A DNA stretch of 64,000 nt from assembly GCF_021919125.1 (NCBI RefSeq), contig NZ_CP083439.1, positions 1,302,001-1,366,000 on the forward strand, written 5' to 3'. The notes under the pieces are model-generated. The model saw nothing but the letters and a program-made list of their open reading frames with translations, had not been told where the DNA came from and searched no databases. Shown here in pieces: positions 8,922 through 16,717 of the stretch; the first letter of the stretch is position 1; each line of letters opens with the position of its first letter. Made by a program: the position numbers and the translations under genes. This stretch comes from Clavibacter sp. A6099 (GTDB lineage Bacteria > Actinomycetota > Actinomycetes > Actinomycetales > Microbacteriaceae).

Positions 8922-9672
8922 CCCGTCCCGTCCGCACGTCGAGCACCGCCTGGTGCGTCGGGAGCGCGTTCTCGCCCGTCGTGAGCAGCCGGTCGGCGGG
9001 CCGCGCCGCGAGGGCCGCGAGCTCGGCGGGCACCAGCCCCTGCTCGGATCCGCTGTCGCGCCCGAGCAGCTGCGTCGCGATGGCGGGCCATGCCGGATCC
9101 GCGTCCCGGCGCGCGAGGTCGAGGCAGTAGCAGCAGACCGTGCGCCCGGGCTCGACGAGCGGGCCGACGACGCCTTGCCGGTCGCCGAGTACCACCGGCA
9201 GGTGCGGCACGTCCTCCCGGGACCAGCGTCCGTAGACCGCCGGGGCGATGGCGAAGTGCGCGACGATCACGGCGAGGGCGGTGCGCGGATCCGCGTCGCC
9301 GACCATCTGCCGCGGGGCCACGTCGTGCCCGGCGCGGGCGAGGGCGTCGGCGATGCGGTCGGCGGTCGGTCCGCCGCCCACGATCGCGACCGGGCCGCTG
9401 CGCGTGCGGCGGGGGAGGTCCTGGTCGCGCGGTGGCACGAGCGCGGGCCGCACCAGGTCGAGCAGCTGCGTGACGTGCGCGGGCGTGGCGCCCTCCGTCG
9501 CCGCGATCATGTCGAGCCCGCCGCGGCTGATGCCGCGACCGAGCGCGTCGAGCAGCCGTTCGTCGAGCCGCGACACGGCGCTGAGCACCACGGGCGGACG
9601 GTCGACGCCGAGCTGGAGGGAGTCCGGCGTGCGCCAGACGAGCGGGAGGCGGGGATCGAGTCGGATGGCCAT
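8785..9672 (-). CDS. E1/ThiF-like cyclodehydratase-type protein (Rv3196-like), function unknown
   Basis: 295 residues from ATG 9672; upstream in-frame starts are not needed. A central Rossmann-like stretch, GPVAIVGGGPTADRIADAL (about 93-111), resembles the nucleotide-binding part of the E1/TOMM cyclodehydratase superfamily. Two cysteine clusters, CCYC (180-183) and CGC (262-264), form a likely structural zinc site. There is no YcaO partner, precursor peptide or MoaD/ThiS-like protein nearby, so a RiPP role is unlikely. It sits in the same conserved neighbourhood as Rv3196 of M. tuberculosis. The CGC codons lie within the 137-bp overlap with uvrD2. Superfamily assignment moderate, function unknown. 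Confidence 0.75.
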   Translation of the reverse strand: MAIRLDPRLPLVWRTPDSLQLGVDRPPVVLSAVSRLDERLLDALGRGISRGGLDMIAATEGATPAHVTQLLDLVRPALVPPRDQDLPRRTRSGPVAIVGGGPTADRIADALARAGHDVAPRQMVGDADPRTALAVIVAHFAIAPAVYGRWSREDVPHLPVVLGDRQGVVGPLVEPGRTVCCYCLDLARRDADPAWPAIATQLLGRDSGSEQGLVPAELAALAARPADRLLTTGENALPTHQAVLDVRTGRVTRRASRPHPRCGCRALPGTATAPAAPIDAVRSGSTTAGARIARA

Positions 9673-9759
9673 GGGCGCGGAGAGTGCCCGACGGGCGCGG
9701 CTCGCGGGGAGCGCGTCCACAGGCCAGACGCGCGGGAGGCACGGCCGGGCGCACGTGCG

Positions 9760-9793
9760 CGAGGCCGGCACCGCGGTGACGGTGCCGGCCTCG
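9760..9793 (-). terminator. Hairpin terminator after the DUF2342 gene
   Basis: A perfect 13-bp stem (9760-9772 with 9781-9793) and 8-nt loop directly downstream, in the minus direction, of the zincin stop. It separates that gene from the E1-like gene. No T-tract, as usual for high-GC actinobacteria. Confidence 0.6.
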
Positions 9794-9813
9794 CCGGGTG
9801 GTGCGGGTGCGGG

Positions 9814-11229
9814 TCAGACGGGGCGCGGATCCGTCCCGGGCGCGTCGTCCGGACCGTCGCCCGGCGTCTCGCCCGGCTCGGTCGCGCGACCCTGGCCGTC
9901 CTCGACGGGACGGCCGGCGTCGGATCCGCTCAGCAGGTCCTCGAGCGCCTGGTCGACCTCGTCGGGCTCGGGCTCGCCCTGCGTGAGCCGCGCGACGAGC
10001 GCGTGGGGGGCGTCGATGTCCTCGGACGTGGGCAGCACGTCGGGGTGCGACCAGAGCGCGTCGCGCTGCTCGGCACCGACGCCGTCGGTGACGGCCTGCC
10101 ACATCGCCGCGGCCTCGCGCAGGCGGCGCGGCCGGAGCTCGAGGCCCACGAGCGTCGCGAACGCGGACTCGGCGGGGCCGCCCGTCGCGCGGCGGCGGCG
10201 CACGGTCTCGGCGATGGCCGACGCGCGGGGGAGCCGCACGGTCGCGGCGGCCGTGACCACGTCCACCCAGCCCTCGATGAGCGCGAGCATCGTCTCGAGG
10301 CGTGCGAGGGCGGCGAGCTGCGCGTCCGTCTTCGGCGGGATGAGGGATCCGTCGACCATGGCCTGGCGGAGCTCCTCGGGGTTCGACGGGTCGAAGCCCT
10401 CGGCGAGCGACTCGAGCCGATCGGTGTCGATGTGCACGCCCTTCGCGAACTCCGTGATGGACGAGATGAGCTGCAGCCGCAGCCAGCGCGCGTGCCGGAA
10501 GAGGCGCGCGTGGGCGAGCTCGCGGACGGCGAGGTAGATCTGCACCTGGTCGTCGGAGACGTCGATCCCCTCGCCGAACGCCTGGACGTTCTGCGGCAGG
10601 AGCGCGGCCTGCTGGTCGTCGAGGAGCGGGATGCCGACGTCGCCGCCGGAGACGACCTCCGTGGAGAGCTGCCCGACCACCTGGCCGAGCTGCATCGCGA
10701 AGAGCGTGCCGCCGAGGTTCCGCATCATGCGCCCGGCACCCGCGACCATGCCCTGCATCTCCTCGGGCGCGTTCTGCTGGAGCACCTCGGTGAGCGAGTC
10801 GGCGATGCTGAGCGCGACCGGCTCGGCGAGCTGGGTCCACACCGGCATCGTCAGCTCGGTCCACTGCGCGCGCGTGATGAGGCGCGGGGCGACCGTGAGC
10901 TGGCTGACGTAGGTGACCTCGTCGAGCCACAGCGCCGCGACCTGGAACGCCTGGTCCAGCGGGGCGGACGCCGAGGCGGTGACCTGCGTCTGCTCCGCGG
11001 CGGCGAGCTGCCTGGCGCCCTCGCGGGCCACCTTCCAGTCGACGCCGTCGCCGGTGTTGGCGAGCGCGCCCTGCAGCTGCGCGAGGAGCTGGCGGACCAT
11101 CTCCGGATCCTGCGGGAGGCCTGCGGCACCCGCGAGCTTGTCCGGGTCGATCTGCCCGTCGGCGCCGAGGAACCGCTCCAGCATGCGCCGGAACTCGTCC
11201 TCGGGGTTCGGGGTGGGCTCGTCGGCCAT
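9814..11229 (-). CDS. DUF2342 zinc-dependent metalloprotease-like protein (Zincin_2, Rv3195-like)
   Basis: 471 residues. It matches the DUF2342/Zincin_2 pattern: a Gly/Met-rich helical core and the candidate metal site RELAH (Glu237, His240) with a nearby His246, followed later by IEGWVDVV. The first histidine of a standard HExxH is an arginine here, which I believe is common in this family, so peptidase activity is uncertain. The C-terminal 50 residues are Asp/Pro/Gly-rich and probably disordered. No signal peptide. Divergent from the PDZ-Lon gene, as in mycobacteria where the pair is conserved. The ATG follows a purine-rich SD (gggaga). Confidence 0.85.
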   Translation of the reverse strand: MADEPTPNPEDEFRRMLERFLGADGQIDPDKLAGAAGLPQDPEMVRQLLAQLQGALANTGDGVDWKVAREGARQLAAAEQTQVTASASAPLDQAFQVAALWLDEVTYVSQLTVAPRLITRAQWTELTMPVWTQLAEPVALSIADSLTEVLQQNAPEEMQGMVAGAGRMMRNLGGTLFAMQLGQVVGQLSTEVVSGGDVGIPLLDDQQAALLPQNVQAFGEGIDVSDDQVQIYLAVRELAHARLFRHARWLRLQLISSITEFAKGVHIDTDRLESLAEGFDPSNPEELRQAMVDGSLIPPKTDAQLAALARLETMLALIEGWVDVVTAAATVRLPRASAIAETVRRRRATGGPAESAFATLVGLELRPRRLREAAAMWQAVTDGVGAEQRDALWSHPDVLPTSEDIDAPHALVARLTQGEPEPDEVDQALEDLLSGSDAGRPVEDGQGRATEPGETPGDGPDDAPGTDPRPV

Positions 11230-11326
11230 GGAGGGTCTCCCGGGGGTCGAGGGGGTCCGGATCGCGGTGCCGCGGCCGGTGGATCCACGCTAGCCCGCGC
11301 CCACGGGAAACCCATCCGCATTCGCC

Positions 11327-11332
11327 TAGGCT
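11327..11332 (+). promoter_or_regulatory. Predicted -10 (TAGGCT) for the PDZ-Lon protease gene
   Basis: TAGGCT in a cTAGGCTgag context about 110 nt before the start codon. The same core occurs before the orphan kinase gene (60250). The leader that follows contains a 7-bp GC hairpin with a TGA loop (11364-11380). Confidence 0.4.
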
Positions 11333-11441
11333 GAGCCCTCGCGGCTTCCGCCCGCCGCGAACAGCGGCCCTGAGGGCCGCCCCGACGCCCGTCGACCGGC
11401 CGCCTCCCGGCCCGACGCGCCCCGACACCGAGGACATCCGG

Positions 11442-12533
11442 ATGAGCCTGTTCGCCCAGCACGCCCCCCGCGCACCCCGGCCTGCGCGCCGTCGCCGTGT
11501 CGGCCGCGTGCTCGCCGGCACCGGCGCCGTGCTCGCCCTCGCGCTCGGCCTGATGCCGTCGCCGTACGTCATCGAGCAGCCCGGTCCCGTGTTCGACACC
11601 CTGGGCACGAGCGACCACGCGGGCACCGAGCGCCCCCTCATCTCGATCCCCGACCGCACCACGTACCCCACCGACGGCCGGCTCGACATGCTCACCGTCA
11701 GCGTCGTCGGCAACCCCGCGCAGCGCCCCGACTGGTTCGCGGTCGTCTCCGCCTGGCTCGACCCGAGCCGCAGCGTCGTCCCGATGGAGGCGGTCTTCCC
11801 CGCGGGTCAGACGGCCGAGGATCGCGACGCCCAGAACCAGGTCCAGATGACGGACTCGCAGCAGGACGCCGTCGCGGCGGCCCTCACCGAGCTCGACATC
11901 CCGGTGCCGCGCACGCTGCAGGTGCAGAGCGTCATCGACGGCTCCCCGGCCGACGGCCCGCTCCGCACCGGAGACGCGATCCGCACGGTCGACGGCGCCG
12001 ACGTGGTCGACCTCGCCGACCTCCAGGCGCGCGTCGCCGCCGCGGGGACGAGCACGCCGCTGTCCTTCGGGATCACGCGCGACGGCCAGGAGAGCACGGT
12101 CGAGGTCACGCCCGCCGAGCGCGACGGACGCCCCGTCATCGGCATCGTCACCTCCACCGCCTACGAGTTCCCGTTCGAGGTCGACATCCAGCTCGACGAC
12201 GTCGGCGGTCCGAGCGCCGGCATGATGTTCGCGCTCGGGATCATGGACAAGCTCGAGGAGGGCTCGCTCACCGGCGGCAAGGCCATCGCGGGCACCGGCA
12301 CCATCGACGCGGCCGGCACGGTCGGCCCCATCGGCGGGATCCGGCAGAAGCTGTTCGGCGCCGAGCGCGCCGGCGCCGAGTACTTCCTGGCGCCGGCCGA
12401 CAACTGCGACGAGGTGCGCGGGCACGTGCCCGACGGCCTGCGCGTCTTCTCCGTCTCGACCCTCGACGACTCGCTCGCTGCGCTCGCCGCCGTCTCCACC
12501 GGCGGGGACCTGGACGCGCTGCCCACCTGCTGA
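11442..12533 (+). CDS. Membrane-anchored PDZ domain / Lon-type (S16) serine protease
   Basis: 363 residues with one N-terminal membrane segment (about 22-40), a PDZ domain in the middle (SPADGPLRTGDAIRTVDG) and an S16 catalytic domain. The Ser-Lys dyad is Ser258 in GGPSAGMMF and Lys303 in GGIRQKLFGA, spaced as in Lon. There is no AAA+ ATPase domain, so it is the YlbL/Rv3194c type, expected to cleave membrane or secreted substrates outside the cytoplasm. Located between the divergent DUF2342 gene and the co-directional UPF0182 gene. Confidence 0.9.
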   Translation: MSLFAQHAPRAPRPARRRRVGRVLAGTGAVLALALGLMPSPYVIEQPGPVFDTLGTSDHAGTERPLISIPDRTTYPTDGRLDMLTVSVVGNPAQRPDWFAVVSAWLDPSRSVVPMEAVFPAGQTAEDRDAQNQVQMTDSQQDAVAAALTELDIPVPRTLQVQSVIDGSPADGPLRTGDAIRTVDGADVVDLADLQARVAAAGTSTPLSFGITRDGQESTVEVTPAERDGRPVIGIVTSTAYEFPFEVDIQLDDVGGPSAGMMFALGIMDKLEEGSLTGGKAIAGTGTIDAAGTVGPIGGIRQKLFGAERAGAEYFLAPADNCDEVRGHVPDGLRVFSVSTLDDSLAALAAVSTGGDLDALPTC

Positions 12534-12631
12534 CGCGAGAGGCGGCTGACGGCGTCCGATGGGGCTCGCGAGGTGCCCCTTACCAGACGGGAACCCCTGA
12601 TCGCTCGCAGGTACCTGGCAACCGCCCCGCC

Positions 12632-12637
12632 TAGGAT
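12632..12637 (+). promoter_or_regulatory. Predicted -10 (TAGGAT) for the UPF0182 gene
   Basis: TAGGAT in a cTAGGATgag context, 36 nt before the GTG start of the UPF0182 gene, within a 140-bp gap. No convincing -35 seen. Confidence 0.4.
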
Positions 12638-12673
12638 GAGGACTCCGCTGTCCTACGACTCTGAGGCACATCT

Positions 12674-15625
12674 GTGACTAGCACATCCGCCCGGCCCGCC
12701 AGACGGAGCCGAGCCCCCCTCGCCATAACCGCGGCCATCATCGCAGCGCTGGTGATCGCGTTCTTCATCTTCGCCGGCTTCTACGCCGACGTCCTCTGGT
12801 ACGACCAGCTGGGCTACCTGGGAGTGCTGCTCACGCAGTGGGGCGCGGGCATCGCGCTCTTCTTCATCGGGTTCCTCGCCATGGCGATCCCGGTCTTCGT
12901 CAGCATCCAGGTCGCGTACCGCTCACGGCCCGTCTACGCGAAGCTCAACTCGCAGCTCGACCGCTACCAGCAGGTCATCGAGCCGCTGCGCCGCCTCGCC
13001 ATGTTCGCGATCCCCGCGGTCTTCGGCCTCTTCGCGGGCGTCTCGGCCTCGAGCGGCTGGCAGCGCACGCTGCTGTGGCTGAACCGCACGCCCTCCGGCA
13101 CGGTGGACCCGCAGTTCCAGCTGGACACGTCCTTCTACATGTTCGAGCTGCCCTTCTACCACGCGGTCGTCGGCTTCGCCTCGGCCGTCGTCATCATCTC
13201 CATGCTCGGCGTCCTCGCCACGAGCTACCTCTACGGCGCCGTGCGGTTCACGGGCCGCGAGGTGCGCATCTCCAAGAGCTCGCGCATCCAGATCGCGATC
13301 ACCGCGGGCGTCTACTTCCTGCTGCAGGGCGTGAGCATCTGGCTGGACCAGTACTCGTCCGTGGTCAACACGGCCAACGGCGGCCTGTTCACCGGTGCGG
13401 CGTTCTCCGACGTGAACGCGGTCATCCCCGGCCGCACGATCCTCGCGGGCATCGCCATCGTCGTCGCCGTGTTCTTCATCATCACCGCGGCCATCGGCCG
13501 CTGGCGCCTCCCGATCATCGGCACCGCCGGCCTCATCGTGGCCAGCATCCTCATCGGCACGGCCTATCCGGCCGTCGTGCAGCGCTTCCAGGTGGAGCCC
13601 AACGAGCGCGCGCTTGAGTCGCAGTACTACGAGCGCAACATCGAGGCGACGCGGCAGGCCTACGGCCTCGCGGACATCGAGGAGATCCCCTACGACGCGA
13701 CCACGGACACCACGCCGGGCGCGCTCCGCGAGGACGCCGCGACGACCGCGAACATCCGCATCCTCGATCCGGCGGTCGTGGGCGACGCCTTCAGCCAGCT
13801 GCAGCAGTTCCGGCAGTACTACCAGTTCGGCGACAACCTCGACGTCGACCGGTACCAGATCGACGGTCGCGTGCAGGACACCGTGGTCGCGGTCCGCGAG
13901 CTGAGCCCCACCAACACGGGCACGTCGTGGGTCAACCAGCACCTCGTCTACACGCACGGATACTCGCTCGTCGCGGCGTACGGCACGCAGCGCACGTCCG
14001 ACGGCCAGCCCGTGTTCCTCGAGTCGGGCATCCCCGCCTCGGGTGACCTGGGCGACTTCGAGCCGCGCGTGTACTTCGGCGAGAACTCGCCCGACTACTC
14101 CATCGTCGGCGGCCCCGAGTCGGGCGACAAGGTCGAGCTGGACTACCCGTCCGGCGTCGACGGCGCGGACGAGACGTACACGACGTTCCAGGGCGACGGC
14201 GGTCCGAAGGTCGACAACGTCTTCAAGCGGCTCATCTACGCGCTGAAGTTCCAGTCGGAGCAGATCTTCCTGGCCAACCAGATCAACGACCAGTCGCAGA
14301 TCATCTACGACCGGGACCCCGCGGAGCGCGTCGGCAAGGTCGCGCCGTACCTCACCATCGACAAGGACCCGTACCCCAGCGTCGTCGACGGCCGCGTCGT
14401 GTGGATCGTCGACGGCTACACGACGAGCGACCAGTACCCGTACTCGCAGCGCCAGGACATGAGCCGCCTCATCGCGGACTCGCAGCAGACGCAGCCGCTC
14501 GTGCCGACGGATCAGATCAACTACATCCGCAACTCGGTGAAGGCCACGGTCGACGCGTACGACGGCAAGGTCACGCTCTACGCGTGGGACACCGACGACC
14601 CGATCCTCAAGACGTGGCAGAAGGTGTTCCCCTCGACCCTCAAGCCGATCGCGGACATCTCGGGCGAGCTCATGAGCCACCTGCGCTTCCCCGCGGACAT
14701 GTTCAAGGTGCAGCGCGCTGTCCTCGGCAAGTACCACGTGACGGACCCCGGCTCGATCTACTCGAACCAGGACCTCTGGACCACGCCGAACGACCCGACC
14801 GCCACCACCGAGGCGGGCACCCCGGCGAGCCTCCAGCCGCCGTACTACCTGACCATGCAGATGCCCGGTCAGGACGCACCGCGGTTCTCGCTGTACTCGA
14901 CCTTCATCCCACCGGCCACGCAGGACACGTCCCGGAGCGTGCTCACGGGCTACCTCGGGGTCGACTCGGATGCGGGCAGCACGGCGGGGGAGAAGGCGGC
15001 CGACTACGGCAAGCTGCGTCTCTTGACGCTGCCGAACGACGACACCATCCCGGCGCCGACGCAGATCCAGAACAACTTCAACTCCGACACGAACGTGGCG
15101 AACCAGCTCAACCTGCTGGAACGCGGCGGGCGCACGAGCGTGGTGCGCGGCAACCTGCTGACCCTCCCGGTCGGCGGCGGCCTGCTCTACGTGCAGCCCG
15201 TGTACGTCCGGTCGACGGGCGACACGAGCTACCCGCTGCTCCGCAAGGTGCTGGTGGCGTTCGGCGACAAGATCGCGTTCGAGGACACGCTGGACGCGGC
15301 CCTCGACAGCATCTTCGAGGGCGACTCGGGAGCCACGGCCGGTGACGAGGACGTCGTGCCCACGACGCCCGTCGACGGCGGCACGGGGGACGGGGCCACC
15401 GACGGCGCGACGGACGGGGGCACGGGATCCACGCCCACGCCCGCGCCGACGACCTCACCCTCGGCTCCCGCGCAGGACGTGCAGGCGGCGCTCGACGCGG
15501 CCAACACGGCGCTGCAGGAGCGGCAGGCCGCGTACGCGTCCGGCGACCTCGTGGCCGCCGCGCAGGCGGACCAGCGGTTCACCGAGGCCGTGCAGCGCGC
15601 GTACGAGCTGAGCCAGCAGAAGTAG
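12674..15625 (+). CDS. UPF0182 family large integral membrane protein
   Basis: 983 residues starting with GTG. About seven hydrophobic helices lie in the first 320 residues (for example ITAAIIAALVIAFFIFAGF), followed by a roughly 550-residue soluble, probably extracytoplasmic domain typical of UPF0182 (Rv3193c-like). The tail from about residue 890 is an acidic Gly/Thr/Pro linker and then a short helical segment (ALDAANTALQERQAAY) shared with other UPF0182 members. The molecular function is unknown. It follows the PDZ-Lon protease, an association also seen in mycobacteria. Stop is followed by a hairpin. Confidence 0.92.
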   Translation: MTSTSARPARRSRAPLAITAAIIAALVIAFFIFAGFYADVLWYDQLGYLGVLLTQWGAGIALFFIGFLAMAIPVFVSIQVAYRSRPVYAKLNSQLDRYQQVIEPLRRLAMFAIPAVFGLFAGVSASSGWQRTLLWLNRTPSGTVDPQFQLDTSFYMFELPFYHAVVGFASAVVIISMLGVLATSYLYGAVRFTGREVRISKSSRIQIAITAGVYFLLQGVSIWLDQYSSVVNTANGGLFTGAAFSDVNAVIPGRTILAGIAIVVAVFFIITAAIGRWRLPIIGTAGLIVASILIGTAYPAVVQRFQVEPNERALESQYYERNIEATRQAYGLADIEEIPYDATTDTTPGALREDAATTANIRILDPAVVGDAFSQLQQFRQYYQFGDNLDVDRYQIDGRVQDTVVAVRELSPTNTGTSWVNQHLVYTHGYSLVAAYGTQRTSDGQPVFLESGIPASGDLGDFEPRVYFGENSPDYSIVGGPESGDKVELDYPSGVDGADETYTTFQGDGGPKVDNVFKRLIYALKFQSEQIFLANQINDQSQIIYDRDPAERVGKVAPYLTIDKDPYPSVVDGRVVWIVDGYTTSDQYPYSQRQDMSRLIADSQQTQPLVPTDQINYIRNSVKATVDAYDGKVTLYAWDTDDPILKTWQKVFPSTLKPIADISGELMSHLRFPADMFKVQRAVLGKYHVTDPGSIYSNQDLWTTPNDPTATTEAGTPASLQPPYYLTMQMPGQDAPRFSLYSTFIPPATQDTSRSVLTGYLGVDSDAGSTAGEKAADYGKLRLLTLPNDDTIPAPTQIQNNFNSDTNVANQLNLLERGGRTSVVRGNLLTLPVGGGLLYVQPVYVRSTGDTSYPLLRKVLVAFGDKIAFEDTLDAALDSIFEGDSGATAGDEDVVPTTPVDGGTGDGATDGATDGGTGSTPTPAPTTSPSAPAQDVQAALDAANTALQERQAAYASGDLVAAAQADQRFTEAVQRAYELSQQK

Positions 15626-15640
15626 CGAGCGGCTGCTCTC

Positions 15641-15688
15641 AGGACGGCCCCGACGGCCCCGCGATGCGGGTGCTGCCGGGGCCGTCCT
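15641..15688 (+). terminator. Hairpin after the UPF0182 gene
   Basis: A 12-bp perfect stem (15641-15652 with 15677-15688) enclosing a 24-nt GC-rich loop, starting 15 nt after the UPF0182 stop codon and before the tRNA promoter. Confidence 0.5.
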
Positions 15689-15764
15689 CGTGTCGGCAGC
15701 GGACCGGGGCCGGTCGGGTGCGGTCGGTGCCGCGCACGTGGTCATGAGCACCCCGGAGGTCTGG

Positions 15765-15770
15765 TAATGT
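15765..15770 (+). promoter_or_regulatory. -10 element (TAATGT) of tRNA-fMet
   Basis: TAATGT lies 11 nt upstream of the mature tRNA 5' end in a locally AT-richer patch, as expected for a short-leader tRNA promoter. The -35 is not obvious. Confidence 0.45.
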
Positions 15771-15781
15771 ATTCCTCGTAG

Positions 15782-15855
15782 CGCGGGGTGGAGCAGTTCG
15801 GTAGCTCGCTGGGCTCATAACCCAGAGGTCGTAGGTTCAAATCCTGCCCCCGCAA
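15782..15855 (+). tRNA. Initiator tRNA-fMet (anticodon CAT)
   Basis: A 74-nt cloverleaf with anticodon CAT. Initiator features are all visible: unpaired C1/A72 at the acceptor end (CGCGGGG against CCCCGCA), three consecutive G-C pairs in the anticodon stem (GGG/CCC around CTCATAA), and T-arm GTAGG-TTCAAAT-CCTGC. Discriminator base A. The next three bases are CAA, so the 3' CCA is not encoded and must be added by nucleotidyltransferase. Confidence 0.97.
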
Positions 15856-15861
15856 CAAGAT

Positions 15862-15892
15862 GAAGGCCCGGTCTCCTGGAGACCGGGCCTTC
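15862..15892 (+). terminator. Strong hairpin terminator after tRNA-fMet, probably bidirectional
   Basis: A perfect 14-bp stem (15862-15875 with 15879-15892) and 3-nt loop, followed by TCTGCTTTCC. It serves the tRNA on the plus strand and, read in reverse, probably the peroxiredoxin gene that ends at 15934. Confidence 0.8.
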
Positions 15893-15933
15893 TGCTTTCC
15901 CCGGACGCGAGCTGGCGCGTCCCGAGGCGCCCG

Positions 15934-16599
15934 CTATCGCGCGAGGAGGGCGTCGACCGCGGCGAGGATCTCCGGCACCTCGGTTCGGGTCGTGTAGTCC
16001 ACGTGCACGTCGGCGAAGGACACGCGGCGGTCGGCGTCCACCACGATCACGGTGGGGAACGGGATGTCGCCGGTGCCGTCCGCGTTGCTGTCCGCGACGT
16101 CGAACCCGAGCTGCGCGTGGGCCGCCCGGGCCTCGGGGGTCGGCTCGGTCAGGAGGCCGAGCGCGCGGACGAAGGCGTTGGAGGGATCCGACAGCACGGC
16201 GAAGTCGAGCCCGCCGCCCGCGACGGCCTGCGCGCTGCCGTCGGGGGTCTGCGGGCTGACCGCGACGAGGGTCGCGCCGCGCTCGCGCAGGGCGGGCAGC
16301 AGCTCGGCCTGGTACTGGCGGAGGGTGAGGTTGCAGTAGGGGCACCAGGCGCCGCGGTAGAGCACGACCACCGCGGGACCGGAGCCGAGGGCGGCGTGCA
16401 GGTCGACCTCCGCGCCGTCGGGATCCACGAGGGTCGCGGCGGGGAGCGCGTCGCCCGGGGAGACCGCGCCGGACGGGACGCCGCCCTCCCGGAGGGCCCG
16501 CTGCTCCGCGGCGAAGACCTCGGAGAGGTCCGGGCCGATCTGCTCGGCGAAGCCGCGGTCGAAGTCGGCGATCTGCGCCTGGATGCTCGTGTCGGTCAT
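15934..16599 (-). CDS. Peroxiredoxin-like AhpC/TSA family protein
   Basis: 221 residues with a thioredoxin-fold peroxiredoxin core. The active site is RGAWCPYC (Cys86, Cys89), a CxxC variant of the AhpC/TSA motif, followed by a typical ATLVAVSPQTPDG strand. An N-terminal helical extension (about 45 residues) precedes the fold. Expected to reduce peroxides or act as a thiol oxidoreductase in the cytosol; no signal peptide. ATG has an AGGAGA SD (gaggagacac). A -10-like TACGGT lies on the minus strand at 16633-16638. Confidence 0.88.
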   Translation of the reverse strand: MTDTSIQAQIADFDRGFAEQIGPDLSEVFAAEQRALREGGVPSGAVSPGDALPAATLVDPDGAEVDLHAALGSGPAVVVLYRGAWCPYCNLTLRQYQAELLPALRERGATLVAVSPQTPDGSAQAVAGGGLDFAVLSDPSNAFVRALGLLTEPTPEARAAHAQLGFDVADSNADGTGDIPFPTVIVVDADRRVSFADVHVDYTTRTEVPEILAAVDALLAR

Positions 16600-16717
16600 T
16601 GTGTCTCCTCGGTCCGTCGGGTCGGTGCGGCCACCGTAGGCGGGCCCGCCCGGAGGTCCGCCCGAGGCACGTCACACGGCGTCACGACCGACATCGAGCG
16701 GACAGGCCCGGCGGTGC

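Noticed and set aside
10851-12671. 606-codon minus-strand frame across the PDZ-Lon gene
   Set aside because: Antisense to a gene with intact S16 and PDZ motifs. The translation is low complexity and Arg/Gly-rich, as expected for a shadow frame in GC-rich DNA.
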